Shown here: positions 1 through 6,602 of the stretch, in pieces
How positions within the stretch are numbered: position 1 is the first letter of the stretch
Layout: each line of letters opens with the position of its first letter
Source of the DNA: an uncultured Bacillota bacterium
GTDB lineage: Bacteria; Bacillota_I; Bacilli_A; Erysipelotrichales; Erysipelotrichaceae
Direction of reading: 5' to 3'
Length of the DNA: 6,602 nucleotides
Assembly: GCA_946619805.1 (NCBI GenBank)
Contig: CAMOMM010000054.1
Coordinates: 1 to 6,602 of the forward strand
Made by a program: the position numbers and the translations under genes
Notes under the pieces: generated by a model
Databases searched by the model: none
Seen by the model: only the letters and a program-made list of their open reading frames with translations
Told to the model about the DNA's origin: nothing

Positions 1-1
1 G

Positions 2-259
2 ATCATCTGCTTTGCGGCTCTGATACTGACAACGGTAGTTCTGTTAATTGACTATAATAGTCAGCTTAAGAATACAATGCCGATGATGTGGCTGGTGATT
101 TTCTCACTGGTGCTGACTGTAGTATCGTTTACGGGAGTTATCGATACCAGCTGGCCGGTAATTGTATTGGGATCAATTGCCGTCAGTGTTCTGCTGCTGT
201 TTATCTTCTTCCATAATGATTTTATCAGGGAACTGAAGAAGAGATTCCATACCAACTAG
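2..259 (+). CDS. C-terminal part of a multi-pass membrane protein (left-truncated; possibly DUF6320-like)
   Basis: The frame is open from the left edge to the TAG at 257-259, giving 85 residues; the true start lies outside the window. An internal ATG at 77 would give a 60-residue product, but the frame continues hydrophobic upstream and has no ribosome site there, so I read it as the tail of a longer gene. Three hydrophobic segments are visible, at about fragment residues 1-16, 28-46 and 52-70, followed by a short basic tail ending RELKKRFHTN. From memory this tail and the closely spaced helices resemble the end of DUF6320 proteins, which have an N-terminal zinc ribbon followed by membrane helices and occur in Firmicutes; the zinc ribbon would be off the window, so this is a weak guess. 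No function can be stated. The stop codon overlaps the ribosome site of the next gene, suggesting an operon with it. Confidence 0.7.
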   Translation: MICFAALILTTVVLLIDYNSQLKNTMPMMWLVIFSLVLTVVSFTGVIDTSWPVIVLGSIAVSVLLLFIFFHNDFIRELKKRFHTN

Positions 260-264
260 GAGAG
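258..264 (+). promoter_or_regulatory. Ribosome binding site of the flavodoxin-family gene
   Basis: AGGAGAG lies just upstream of the ATG at 269, with 6 bases between AGGAG and the start codon. It shares two bases with the TAG stop of the preceding gene, so termination of one gene occurs at the initiation region of the next. This supports the 269 start and translation from a shared mRNA. Confidence 0.8.
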
Positions 265-268
265 TGAG

Positions 269-739
269 ATGAAAACTGCGATAGTATTCTATTCAATGAG
301 TGGTAATGTCCGCTGGACTGCAGAAAAAATAGCAGAGATGACTGACGGTGATCTGATCGAATTAAAGTGTGTCAGAGAATTCCCGGATAAAGGTTTCAGA
401 AAGTTTTTCTGGGGCGGCAAGAGTGCTGTAATGAAAGAGAAACCGGAATTACAGCCATACAGTTTCGATGGTAATAAATATGATCATATAATCCTCGGCT
501 CACCGGTATGGGCTTCAAATATAGCCCCGCCTTTAAGAACATTCATCAGTGAAAACGGGAATTTACTGAAAAACAAGACTGTTTCTGCCTTTGTCTGCAT
601 GAGTGGAGCCGGTGGACAGAAAGCTTTAGAGAAACTCTCAGATATAATTTCTCTGAAGAAAACAATGATACTGATCGATCCTAAAGACCGTCAAAAAGCG
701 GAAAATGAGGAGAAAATCAGAGAATTCAGCATTATTTAG
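269..739 (+). CDS. Flavodoxin-family protein (FMN-binding electron carrier fold)
   Basis: The 156-residue product has the length and pattern of a short single-domain flavodoxin. Beta strand 1 (TAIVFYS, residues 3-9) leads into the FMN phosphate loop S9-M-S-G-N-V-R15, a variant of the usual S/T-x-T-G-x-T loop. The second flavin-contact region is ILGSPVWASNIAPPLRTFI at 75-93, with W81 placed to stack near the flavin as in many family members. A third loop, CMSGAGG at 110-116, follows strand 4. Such proteins bind FMN in the cytoplasm and either carry electrons or act as small quinone/flavin reductases; the partner cannot be named. The basic, aromatic stretch around FRKFFWGGKSAV (43-54) between strand 2 and strand 3 is seen in Firmicutes flavodoxin-family proteins of unassigned role. 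It sits 9 bases after the membrane-protein gene and is followed by a terminator, so it is the last gene of its operon. I am confident of the fold and unsure of the reaction. Confidence 0.9.
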   Translation: MKTAIVFYSMSGNVRWTAEKIAEMTDGDLIELKCVREFPDKGFRKFFWGGKSAVMKEKPELQPYSFDGNKYDHIILGSPVWASNIAPPLRTFISENGNLLKNKTVSAFVCMSGAGGQKALEKLSDIISLKKTMILIDPKDRQKAENEEKIREFSII

Positions 740-745
740 CATTAC

Positions 746-770
746 AAACCGCCTTTATGGCGGTTTTCTT
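746..770 (+). terminator. Intrinsic terminator after the flavodoxin-family gene
   Basis: A perfect 8-bp stem, AAACCGCC (746-753) paired with GGCGGTTT (759-766), closes a 5-base loop TTTAT and runs into a T-rich tract ending TTTTCTT at 770. It begins 6 bases after the TAG of the flavodoxin gene and is a good Rho-independent terminator on the + strand. On the - strand the run after the stem is interrupted (TTTGTAATG), so it is probably one-directional. Its T-tract overlaps the -35 element of the next promoter. Confidence 0.88.
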
Positions 771-797
771 GACGGTATGAGCATGATATAGTATAAT
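769..797 (+). promoter_or_regulatory. Sigma-A-type promoter for the MarR-exporter operon
   Basis: The -35 element TTGACG (769-774) and the -10 element TATAAT (792-797) are separated by 17 bases, matching the consensus TTGACA-17-TATAAT at 11 of 12 positions. Transcription would be expected to start near 804, about 18 bases before the ATG at 822. The first bases of the -35 are the last Ts of the upstream terminator, so the two operons are separated with almost no spare sequence. Confidence 0.85.
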
Positions 798-817
798 TGC
801 TAACTGAGTTAGTTATT
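795..817 (+). promoter_or_regulatory. Palindrome over the transcription start, probable MarR operator
   Basis: The core CTAACTGAGTTAG (800-812) is a perfect inverted repeat with 6-bp arms around one central base at 806. Beyond two mismatched positions on each side, AAT (795-797) pairs with ATT (815-817), giving 9 of 11 matched positions over 23 bases. It begins in the -10 hexamer and covers the expected start site near 804, so a bound protein would block RNA polymerase. Size and AT-rich character fit MarR-dimer operators, and the next gene encodes a MarR protein, so negative autoregulation is inferred. Binding itself is not shown by the sequence. Confidence 0.65.
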
Positions 818-821
818 TTTT

Positions 822-1247
822 ATGAACAGCAAAGAACAGGCACAGATATTGTTTGATAACATAAGCCGGATCTTCAACCGCCCAGCTCCTAAAAAGCTGG
901 TTTCTTTAACACGCGGTGAATTATGCGTACTGGCAGCGCTGAGCAGCCACGGTTCCATGACGCCAAGCGAAATTGTCATGATAACCGATACCAGCAGTGC
1001 CCATACAGCCAAGATCCTCCGCAATCTCAACAGTAAGGGAGAAATAAGACGTGAGAGTGACCCTGATGACGGACGCAGAGTAATCATCTCATTAACGGAA
1101 AAGGGCCGCAGTCATGTCAGAAAAATATATGAGAACATCATTTCCCATGTATCTGCCGTACTGCAGCAGCTGGATGAAGAGGATGTAACTGCCCTTATCA
1201 GAGCAACCGGAAATATTGCATCCCTGCAGGAGGTTTCCGATGATTGA
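822..1247 (+). CDS. MarR-family winged-helix transcriptional regulator
   Basis: The 141-residue product is of normal length for the family. After an N-terminal helix (about 1-25) comes a winged helix-turn-helix: RGELCVLAAL (31-40), helix 2 TPSEIVMI (47-54), recognition helix SSAHTAKILRNLNSKG (58-73), and the wing, with the diagnostic D-P-D-D-G-R-R motif at 80-86, followed by IISLTEKG (88-95). C-terminal helices (about 96-140) would form the dimer interface. MarR proteins are usually repressors released by a small phenolic, drug or oxidant ligand; the ligand here is unknown. The gene heads an operon with the exporter, which it overlaps by 8 bases, so it most likely represses itself and the exporter through the palindrome at 795-817. 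No Shine-Dalgarno sequence precedes the ATG: the bases before it are a T-run, and the predicted leader is only about 18 bases. No better in-frame start is visible that would keep helix 1. Confidence 0.93.
   Translation: MNSKEQAQILFDNISRIFNRPAPKKLVSLTRGELCVLAALSSHGSMTPSEIVMITDTSSAHTAKILRNLNSKGEIRRESDPDDGRRVIISLTEKGRSHVRKIYENIISHVSAVLQQLDEEDVTALIRATGNIASLQEVSDD
1228..1233 (+). promoter_or_regulatory. Ribosome binding site that fixes the exporter start
   Basis: AGGAGG, a full match to the anti-Shine-Dalgarno core, lies 6 bases before the ATG at 1240. It is inside the end of the MarR gene. It decides against the in-frame TTG at 1216, which has no ribosome site and would add eight residues (beginning MHPCRRFP) not expected before the conserved [11 protein letters not shown] start of ABC ATPases. 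Confidence 0.92.
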
Positions 1248-4200
1248 GTTAAGAAACATCTGCAAGAACTATGAGATGGGCAATAATACCGTGGCAGCAC
1301 TGAAGAATGTTTCGGTTTCTTTCCGCCGCAATGAATTCGTAGCCGTTCTGGGTCCTTCAGGCGGAGGTAAGACCACGATGCTTAACATCATTGGCGGTCT
1401 GGACCGTTATACCTCCGGGGATCTGATCATTAACGGCAAGTCAACTGTTGACTTCAATGACCGTGACTGGGACAGTTACCGCAATCATACTGTCGGTTTC
1501 ATTTTCCAGTCCTATAATCTGATTCCTCATCAGAACGTCATTTCCAACGTTGAACTGGCACTGACTATTGCCGGTCTGAGCAGAAAGGAAAGAGTTGAAA
1601 GAGCCAGGCAGGCTCTGGAAAGAGTAGGGCTGGGGGATCAGCTATACAAGAAACCTAACCAGCTTTCCGGCGGGCAGATGCAGAGAGTTGCCATTGCCAG
1701 AGCCTTAGTCAATGATCCTGACATTCTGCTGGCTGATGAGCCGACCGGTGCCCTGGATACACAGAGTTCCATTCAGATAATGGATCTGCTGAAGGAAGTT
1801 GCTTCAGACCGTCTAGTTGTCATGGTCACTCATAATCCGGAACTGGCCGAAAGATATGCCAACCGCATTGTCAGACTGACTGACGGTAAGATAATCAGCG
1901 ACAGCAATCCGTATGTTAACGATGAAGAAGAACGGGCATATACCATTACGAAAGCTTCAATGAACATTTTCACAGCATTCGTGCTGTCTCTCAATAACCT
2001 GATGACCAAGAAAGCCAGGACCATTCTGGTGTCTTTTGCCGGTTCGATCGGTATCATTGGGATAGCTCTGATCATGTCATTGAGCAATGGGGTCAACAGA
2101 TACATTGATGATGTGCAGCGTGATTCATTAAGCTCATATCCGCTTACCATAGAAAATTCCGACATGGATATGACAACCAGTATGCTCAATGTGGTTTCTT
2201 CCGTAGCCAAGACTGAAAGAGAAGAGGGAAAGGTTACGGAAATTTCCATGATAGCCAACATGTTCAATCAGGTTGGCAGCAATAACCTGAAAGCTTTCAA
2301 AAAGCACATTGAAAGTAACTATGATAAGATAGATGACTATCTGGTAGCCATACAGTACAGTTATGGCATAACACCTAATATATACAAGGCTGATGAACCG
2401 GGAAAGATCATAAAGGTCAATCCGAGTACCATTTACAACAGCATGTTCTCTTCCTCAATGCGGATGTATACCCGTTCGGCTTTCCAGCAGCTTCTGGACA
2501 ACAGGGAATTACTGGAAAGTCAGTATGATCTGATTGAAGGACGCTGGCCGGAGAAGTATGACGAGATGGTTCTGATCGTTAACAGCCGAACTGTAATAAC
2601 CGACTATATTGTTTATGCCCTTGGTCTGCGTGACCCGGGAGAACTGGAAGATTTCATCAATAAGATGATGCAGGGAGAAAAGGCTGAACTGAACAATAAA
2701 CCGATGTCTTTTACCTGGGAAGATTTCCTGAAACTGGAATACAAACTGATCATTCCGGCAGACTTCTATGAATATGACCGGACCTATGACGTCTGGAAGG
2801 ACATGTCTGATGATAAGGCCTATGTTCAGGATCTGCTTGATAAGGCTGTGACCCTGAAGATAACGGGAATCATCATTCCGCGGGAAGGGCGCAGCAATAA
2901 TGTCATGATGCCGGGAGTAGGGTATCTTCCTTCTCTGACTGATTACGTCATTGAACAGAGTCATGACAGTGAAATAGTCAGACAGCAACTGGCTGACAGA
3001 ACCAGAGATGTCTTCTCCAGAAGGACTTTTGAAGATATCAACTCCGATAACCGTCAGGAAAGCAATATCAGCTTTGAGGACATGATCAGTGTTGATACTG
3101 ACATGATGAATCAGGCCTTCAGGATAAATGTAAACCCGGATGATGTTACAAACAGCATGAACTATTTCATGTCCAGGGCCATGAATGATGTCATTAATGA
3201 TGCCGGTGATGCCGGTAAGCAGCTTGGCACCTTTGTCCGAAACATGACGGCGGAAATGCTGGCAGACTACATAAATGAAGCAGGTGAAAATGGCACTGCC
3301 GTGATCGATTTGGAAGCCATTGACAGGATGATCGATGCCCAGATGGCCAAGGAATCATCGCAGAAGGAAATGGCTCAGATCGAACAGGATTTCGGTCTGG
3401 AAAAAGGATACATGGAAAAGGTTCTGCGTCCGATGCTTAAGAGCACGGTAGCTTCCTATGTGGAAATCGGAAAGCAGTTTATGCCAACCGGTGATACACC
3501 GCTGTCAGCTGATCAGATCGTTGAACTGGTAAATGCCTTAATGAATAATCCGGCCATGGAAGAAACCATTAAGAATGTGACGACATCTCTGCTGCAGGGA
3601 AGAATAATGAAGTCTCTTAACGGCACCATGTCGGAAATGGGCAGCTATCTTTCCGGGCTCATGAACAATGCCTTCATCTTTGATGCCAGTGCCCTGCAGA
3701 AAGCCTTTAAGTTCAACATGACGGAAGAAGAGATCACCAGACTGATGATGACCTACATGAATACTTCGCAGAGTGACGTTACCGCTGACGGCAATCTCAG
3801 AACTCTGGGATATGTTGATCCGCAGTCACCTGTATCCATTGCCGCCTATCTGAAGGATTTTGACTCCAAGGAAGGCTTCAAGCAGTTCATCAGCGATTAT
3901 AATGACAACCTGAAGGAAAAAGGACATGACGAAGATGTCATTGTCTATACAGACATTACCGGAATCCTGATTTCTTCTGTTTCCAATATCATAAATGCCA
4001 TAAGCTATGTACTTATAGCCTTTGTTTCCGTTTCTCTGATCGTATCATCGATCATGATAGCGATAATCACCTATATTTCCGTACTGGAAAGGACCAAGGA
4101 GATCGGAGTCTTAAGATCACTTGGTGCTTCCAAAGGCAATGTGGCCTCGGTATTCAATGCAGAAACATTCATAATTGGTCTGTTTGCCGGTACAATTGGA

Positions 4201-4404
4201 GTCATTACCACGGTCTTACTGTGCTATCCAATCAACTGGATCGTGCGCAAAGTGACCGATATTCCTACCCTGACAGCTTATCTGCCGTTAAGAACAGGAC
4301 TGATACTGATTGTCATCAGCATTGTTCTGACCGTCATTGCCGGTATCATACCTTCCAGAATGGCCATGAAGTGCGATCCAGTAACGGCTTTGCGAACTGA
4401 ATAG
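1240..4404 (+). CDS. MacB-type ABC exporter, ATPase and permease in one chain, with a very large extracytoplasmic domain
   Basis: The 1054-residue protein begins with a complete nucleotide-binding domain (about 1-225): Walker [10 protein letters not shown] (38-46), Q-loop Q90, signature LSGGQ (142-146), Walker B ILLADE (162-167) with catalytic E167, D-loop GALD (170-173) and H-loop H198. A linker leads to membrane helix 1 (about 262-280). A region of about 630 residues follows (281 to about 915) and should lie outside the membrane. Helices 2 (about 920-946), 3 (976-996) and 4 (1019-1038) form an FtsX/MacB-type permease domain, with the conserved cytoplasmic loop [15 protein letters not shown] (950-964) and C-terminal DPVTALRTE (1046-1054). 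This four-helix layout is that of type VII ABC systems such as MacB, which work as dimers and use ATP to move an external domain rather than carry substrate through the membrane. MacB's own external domain is about 200 residues, so this one is roughly three times larger. It overlaps the MarR gene by 8 bases, so translation is probably coupled. The substrate is unknown; efflux or resistance to a peptide, drug or lipid is the natural inference. Confidence 0.93.
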   Translation: MIELRNICKNYEMGNNTVAALKNVSVSFRRNEFVAVLGPSGGGKTTMLNIIGGLDRYTSGDLIINGKSTVDFNDRDWDSYRNHTVGFIFQSYNLIPHQNVISNVELALTIAGLSRKERVERARQALERVGLGDQLYKKPNQLSGGQMQRVAIARALVNDPDILLADEPTGALDTQSSIQIMDLLKEVASDRLVVMVTHNPELAERYANRIVRLTDGKIISDSNPYVNDEEERAYTITKASMNIFTAFVLSLNNLMTKKARTILVSFAGSIGIIGIALIMSLSNGVNRYIDDVQRDSLSSYPLTIENSDMDMTTSMLNVVSSVAKTEREEGKVTEISMIANMFNQVGSNNLKAFKKHIESNYDKIDDYLVAIQYSYGITPNIYKADEPGKIIKVNPSTIYNSMFSSSMRMYTRSAFQQLLDNRELLESQYDLIEGRWPEKYDEMVLIVNSRTVITDYIVYALGLRDPGELEDFINKMMQGEKAELNNKPMSFTWEDFLKLEYKLIIPADFYEYDRTYDVWKDMSDDKAYVQDLLDKAVTLKITGIIIPREGRSNNVMMPGVGYLPSLTDYVIEQSHDSEIVRQQLADRTRDVFSRRTFEDINSDNRQESNISFEDMISVDTDMMNQAFRINVNPDDVTNSMNYFMSRAMNDVINDAGDAGKQLGTFVRNMTAEMLADYINEAGENGTAVIDLEAIDRMIDAQMAKESSQKEMAQIEQDFGLEKGYMEKVLRPMLKSTVASYVEIGKQFMPTGDTPLSADQIVELVNALMNNPAMEETIKNVTTSLLQGRIMKSLNGTMSEMGSYLSGLMNNAFIFDASALQKAFKFNMTEEEITRLMMTYMNTSQSDVTADGNLRTLGYVDPQSPVSIAAYLKDFDSKEGFKQFISDYNDNLKEKGHDEDVIVYTDITGILISSVSNIINAISYVLIAFVSVSLIVSSIMIAIITYISVLERTKEIGVLRSLGASKGNVASVFNAETFIIGLFAGTIGVITTVLLCYPINWIVRKVTDIPTLTAYLPLRTGLILIVISIVLTVIAGIIPSRMAMKCDPVTALRTE

Positions 4405-4409
4405 TCAGG

Positions 4410-4438
4410 TTGTAAGCATATTGTAAAAATGATACAAT
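4410..4438 (+). promoter_or_regulatory. Probable extended -10 promoter for the CotH-domain gene
   Basis: TTGTAA (4410-4415) and TACAAT (4433-4438) are 17 bases apart, and the -10 is preceded by TGA (4430-4432), the TGn mark of an extended -10. The expected transcription start, about 7 bases downstream of the -10, falls at about 4445, right against the ATG at 4446. The gap between the two genes is only 41 bases and holds no terminator, so read-through from the exporter may also supply transcript. An alternative -10, TATAAG at 4440-4445, has no good -35 at the right distance. Confidence 0.6.
4420..4438 (+). repeat. Inverted repeat within the promoter spacer and -10 of the CotH-domain gene
   Basis: ATTGTA (4420-4425) and TACAAT (4433-4438) are exact reverse complements separated by 7 bases. 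The second arm is the -10 hexamer itself. TTGTAA also occurs twice as a direct repeat, at 4410-4415 and 4421-4426, 11 bases apart, close to one helical turn. This could be a regulator site, but it is AT-rich and short, so chance is a real alternative. The stem is too weak, and is followed by only a short T-run, to be a terminator for the exporter gene. Confidence 0.4.
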
Positions 4439-4445
4439 TTATAAG

Positions 4446-6602
4446 ATGAAAAGCAGAGTTAAACAGACTGAGAAGTTTGATGGATTATTTGTTATCGGTA
4501 CCATACTGGTGGTTGTGGCAGCCATTGTCGCAAGCACTCTTTTTGGTGGCTTAAGCCCGGTTCCTTCAGGTGATCTGCCTGACAGGGAAGGCAATAACAT
4601 CCATAAGCTGGTCATCAGTGAATTAATGAGCAATAACGGCGGAGTCTGGGTAAATGACCAGAACGAAGTCGTTGACTATCTGGAAGTCTATAACGGAACG
4701 GATAAGACAATTAACCTGCAGGGTTACGGTCTTTCTGACAGAACCGATACCGTAAAGTGGGTGTTTTCCGATGTAACAATCCCTTCCGGGGGTTATGTAA
4801 CTGTCGGACTGACCGGCAAGATTCAAAGCGGGAACAATGCACCGTTCAGATTAAGTTCCAAGGGCGGTGAAACGATATCTCTCGTCAATCCAAGCAGCAA
4901 GGTAATTGATGCCGTGGAAACCGTGTCTTTAGGCAAGAATCAGGCCATGATGAGAGACGGGGACGGAAACTGGTTTGTTTCGGATTTCGGAACTCCTGGC
5001 TTTGCCAATAACCGGAATGGTCTGGAAAACTATCATGCTTCCCTGATGTCTGAAGGGGAAAAGGAACTGGTCATCAATGAATTTCTCAACCGTAACAAGG
5101 CTAATTTCTTAAGAAACGGCCGGCAGGATGGCTTCATTGAGTTCAAGAACATTTCTGATCATAATGTCGATCTTGGCGAATATACCATCGGCAAGGACAT
5201 CACCAATCCGTTTCTGCAGAAACTGGAAAGTCATATAATTGCTCCAGGTGAAGTGCTCTGCATCTTTACCGGTGATCAGAAAGGAGATCTGGGATTCCGT
5301 TTTGAAAGCACCAGCGGTGTGGTTGTCCTAAGCAGGAACGGACGCATCATTGATGAGATCACTTACAGCAATCTGGCTTCGGGAATTGCCCTGTGTCGTG
5401 AAGATGACGGCAGTTACCGTAAAACCAATATCGTATCACCAGGCCAGCAGAATACCGTTAACGGAATTGAAACTTTCCAGTCGCTCTATCTCAGCAATCC
5501 GGATGGCTTGATGATCTCGGAAGTCATGAATTCCAATCACAGTTATCTGGCACAGAACAGCAACAATTACTATGACTGGATCGAGTTAAGAAACAACAGC
5601 GGTGCCACAGTCAATCTGGGTGAATATTATCTGTCCAAAAATGATGATAACCTGGAACTTTATCAGCTTCCGGAAGTGGAACTGGCCCGGGGTAAATATT
5701 ACATCATCATGGCATCAGGTGATACCAGACTGACAAACAATTCATATCATCATGCCAATTTCAAGATCGGTGCCAGCGATACACTGTACCTCAGTAAAAA
5801 CGGTGTCATTGCTGACTGCATGAATCTGGCCAACATACCTGATGATTACAGTTACGGCCGCGGCAGCAAGAATGGCTTCATCTACATGGAAACCCCGACA
5901 CCGGGAGAAGCCAATAATGACGGATACCGTCTGGTGGCTGATGAACCGGTCATTGAGACAGCAGGGGTCTATAACGGGGTCAGCAATGTTGAAGTAAGAA
6001 TAAGCGGGCAGGGGACGATCCGCTATACTACAGACGGCAGTTTTCCAACTTCCTCATCTGCGGTTTACAACGGTCCCTTTACTCTTTCATCAACCGGGAT
6101 CGTCAAGGCCAGAAGCTATCTGGAAAATGCGATCTCCAGTAATTCGGTAGCCGGCAGCTATATCATTAATGAAAAGCACACTTTGCCGGTAATGTCCGTG
6201 TCAATGGATCCTTCGGATTTCAGTTATCTCAATTACAATGCCAATGTCAGAGGCCTGGAATTACAGGCCTATGCGCAGTTATATGAAGACGGACAGGAAA
6301 GCTTTGCCATACCATGTTCAATAGCCTGTTTCGGCGGAAACTCCCGCAACGATGAAAAAAAGAGTTATGCTCTGCGCTTTGATTCAGACTGGGGTGCCGG
6401 AAATCTCATTTATCATCTGTTTGAAAACAGGGATAACAGTGTCTATGATGCCATCGTCTTAAGATCAGGTTCAAATGACCTTTCCAAGACGATCTTCCGT
6501 GACATTCTCTGTACTTCAGCGGCTGATAACTATCTGGATGTTCAGGCTTACAAGTCATGCGTACTTTACATTAACGGCGATTACTGGGGTATCTACAACA
6601 TC
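4446..6602 (+). CDS. Surface-anchored lamin-tail / CotH kinase-domain protein (right-truncated)
   Basis: The frame is open from the ATG at 4446 to the right edge, giving 719 codons with no stop. A basic N-terminus (MKSRVKQTEK) and one hydrophobic helix (about 14-34) with no clear cleavage or lipobox site indicate a membrane-anchored or Sec-exported protein. Then come three lamin-tail domain (LTD) beta-sandwiches at about 55-187, 208-334 and 355-488. Each opens with an (L)(V/M)IsE-like strand (LVISELMSNN, LVINEFLNRN, LMISEVMNSN), has a (D/E)-x-(I/L)-E strand followed by an N-L-G/Q-x-Y-like turn, and ends with a TPG or SPG motif. Next is a chitobiase-type C-terminal domain (about 501-575) with the hallmark YTTDGSFPT (527-535). 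A CotH kinase domain begins at about 578, with LRSGSNDLSKTIFRDIL (672-688) and YINGDYWGIYNI (708-719) matching the family's LRN-x-GxD and NGxYWGxYN patterns. CotH of Bacillus phosphorylates spore coat proteins; the catalytic part here is mostly beyond the edge, so activity cannot be judged. No ribosome site precedes the ATG. The helix and basic start argue for this ATG over later ones. Confidence 0.9.
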   Translation, partial: MKSRVKQTEKFDGLFVIGTILVVVAAIVASTLFGGLSPVPSGDLPDREGNNIHKLVISELMSNNGGVWVNDQNEVVDYLEVYNGTDKTINLQGYGLSDRTDTVKWVFSDVTIPSGGYVTVGLTGKIQSGNNAPFRLSSKGGETISLVNPSSKVIDAVETVSLGKNQAMMRDGDGNWFVSDFGTPGFANNRNGLENYHASLMSEGEKELVINEFLNRNKANFLRNGRQDGFIEFKNISDHNVDLGEYTIGKDITNPFLQKLESHIIAPGEVLCIFTGDQKGDLGFRFESTSGVVVLSRNGRIIDEITYSNLASGIALCREDDGSYRKTNIVSPGQQNTVNGIETFQSLYLSNPDGLMISEVMNSNHSYLAQNSNNYYDWIELRNNSGATVNLGEYYLSKNDDNLELYQLPEVELARGKYYIIMASGDTRLTNNSYHHANFKIGASDTLYLSKNGVIADCMNLANIPDDYSYGRGSKNGFIYMETPTPGEANNDGYRLVADEPVIETAGVYNGVSNVEVRISGQGTIRYTTDGSFPTSSSAVYNGPFTLSSTGIVKARSYLENAISSNSVAGSYIINEKHTLPVMSVSMDPSDFSYLNYNANVRGLELQAYAQLYEDGQESFAIPCSIACFGGNSRNDEKKSYALRFDSDWGAGNLIYHLFENRDNSVYDAIVLRSGSNDLSKTIFRDILCTSAADNYLDVQAYKSCVLYINGDYWGIYNI

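Noticed and set aside
1216..1239. Start of the exporter at the TTG at 1216, eight residues upstream of the ATG
   Set aside because: There is no ribosome site before 1216, whereas AGGAGG sits 6 bases before the ATG at 1240, and ABC ATPase homology begins at the ATG.
809..1300. - strand open frames at 809-1087 and 1112-1300
   Set aside because: They are shadows of the MarR gene and the start of the exporter; the + strand frames carry the conserved motifs.
1352..1378. Walker A reading GPSGGGKTT instead of GPSGSGKST, considered as a sign of an inactive ATPase
   Set aside because: The invariant G, K and hydroxyl positions are kept, and all other ATPase motifs are intact, so this is a normal tolerated variant.
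1830..2988. Long open frames on the - strand within the exporter gene (1830-2267 and 2509-2988)
   Set aside because: They are antisense to a gene with clear conserved motifs, show no recognisable domain and have no convincing promoter or ribosome site.
4420..4440. The ATTGTA/TACAAT hairpin as a terminator of the exporter gene
   Set aside because: The six-pair stem is almost all A-T and is followed by only TTT, too weak for intrinsic termination; it fits promoter elements better.
4429..4449. Six-codon ORF (MIQFIR) whose TGA overlaps the ATG of the CotH-domain gene
   Set aside because: It has no ribosome site, lies across the predicted -10 and would not be on the mRNA if transcription starts near 4445.
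4439..4826. Short - strand open frames at 4439-4633 and 4623-4826
   Set aside because: They lie antisense to the membrane anchor and first lamin-tail domain of the CotH-domain protein and have no features of their own.

Overview
The window holds part of a mid-GC bacterial chromosome, most likely from a low/mid-GC Gram-positive (Bacillota) lineage. The evidence is strong AGGAGG-type ribosome sites on two genes, sigma-A-like promoters, a large one-piece ABC exporter under a MarR regulator, and a surface protein joining lamin-tail repeats to a CotH kinase domain. An Erysipelotrichia-like or related gut Firmicute would fit, but that is an inference from gene style, not a demonstrated assignment. 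All genes are on the + strand and are tightly packed.

Layout: (1) bases 2-259 are the C-terminal end of a membrane protein cut by the left edge, followed after 9 bases by a complete flavodoxin-family gene (269-739). The two look co-transcribed and end at an intrinsic terminator (746-770). (2) A near-consensus promoter (769-797), whose -35 begins inside the terminator T-tract, and a palindrome (795-817) over the predicted transcription start precede a MarR-type regulator (822-1247). That gene overlaps by 8 bases a 1054-residue ABC exporter with ATPase and permease in one chain (1240-4404). This is the classic layout of a self-regulated drug- or peptide-responsive efflux operon. (3) After a 41-base gap carrying a second promoter, a long gene starts at 4446 and runs off the right edge (at least 719 codons). 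It has an N-terminal membrane anchor, three lamin-tail domains, a chitobiase-type beta-sandwich and the start of a CotH kinase domain.

How they work together: MarR probably represses its own promoter and hence the exporter, with the inducing ligand unknown. The exporter carries an unusually large extracytoplasmic region (about 630 residues) between its first and second membrane helices, suggesting substrate capture or signalling outside the membrane. The CotH protein has its own promoter and is exported to the cell surface. Whether it is functionally linked to the exporter cannot be told from this window.

I see no RNA genes, CRISPR arrays, insertion sequences or attachment sites, and no gene-free stretch longer than about 82 bases. 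No clearly new system is proven. The most notable points are the compact regulatory junction, two genes that appear to lack Shine-Dalgarno sequences (one probably leaderless), the oversized exporter ectodomain with an internal repeat, and the domain architecture of the CotH protein.
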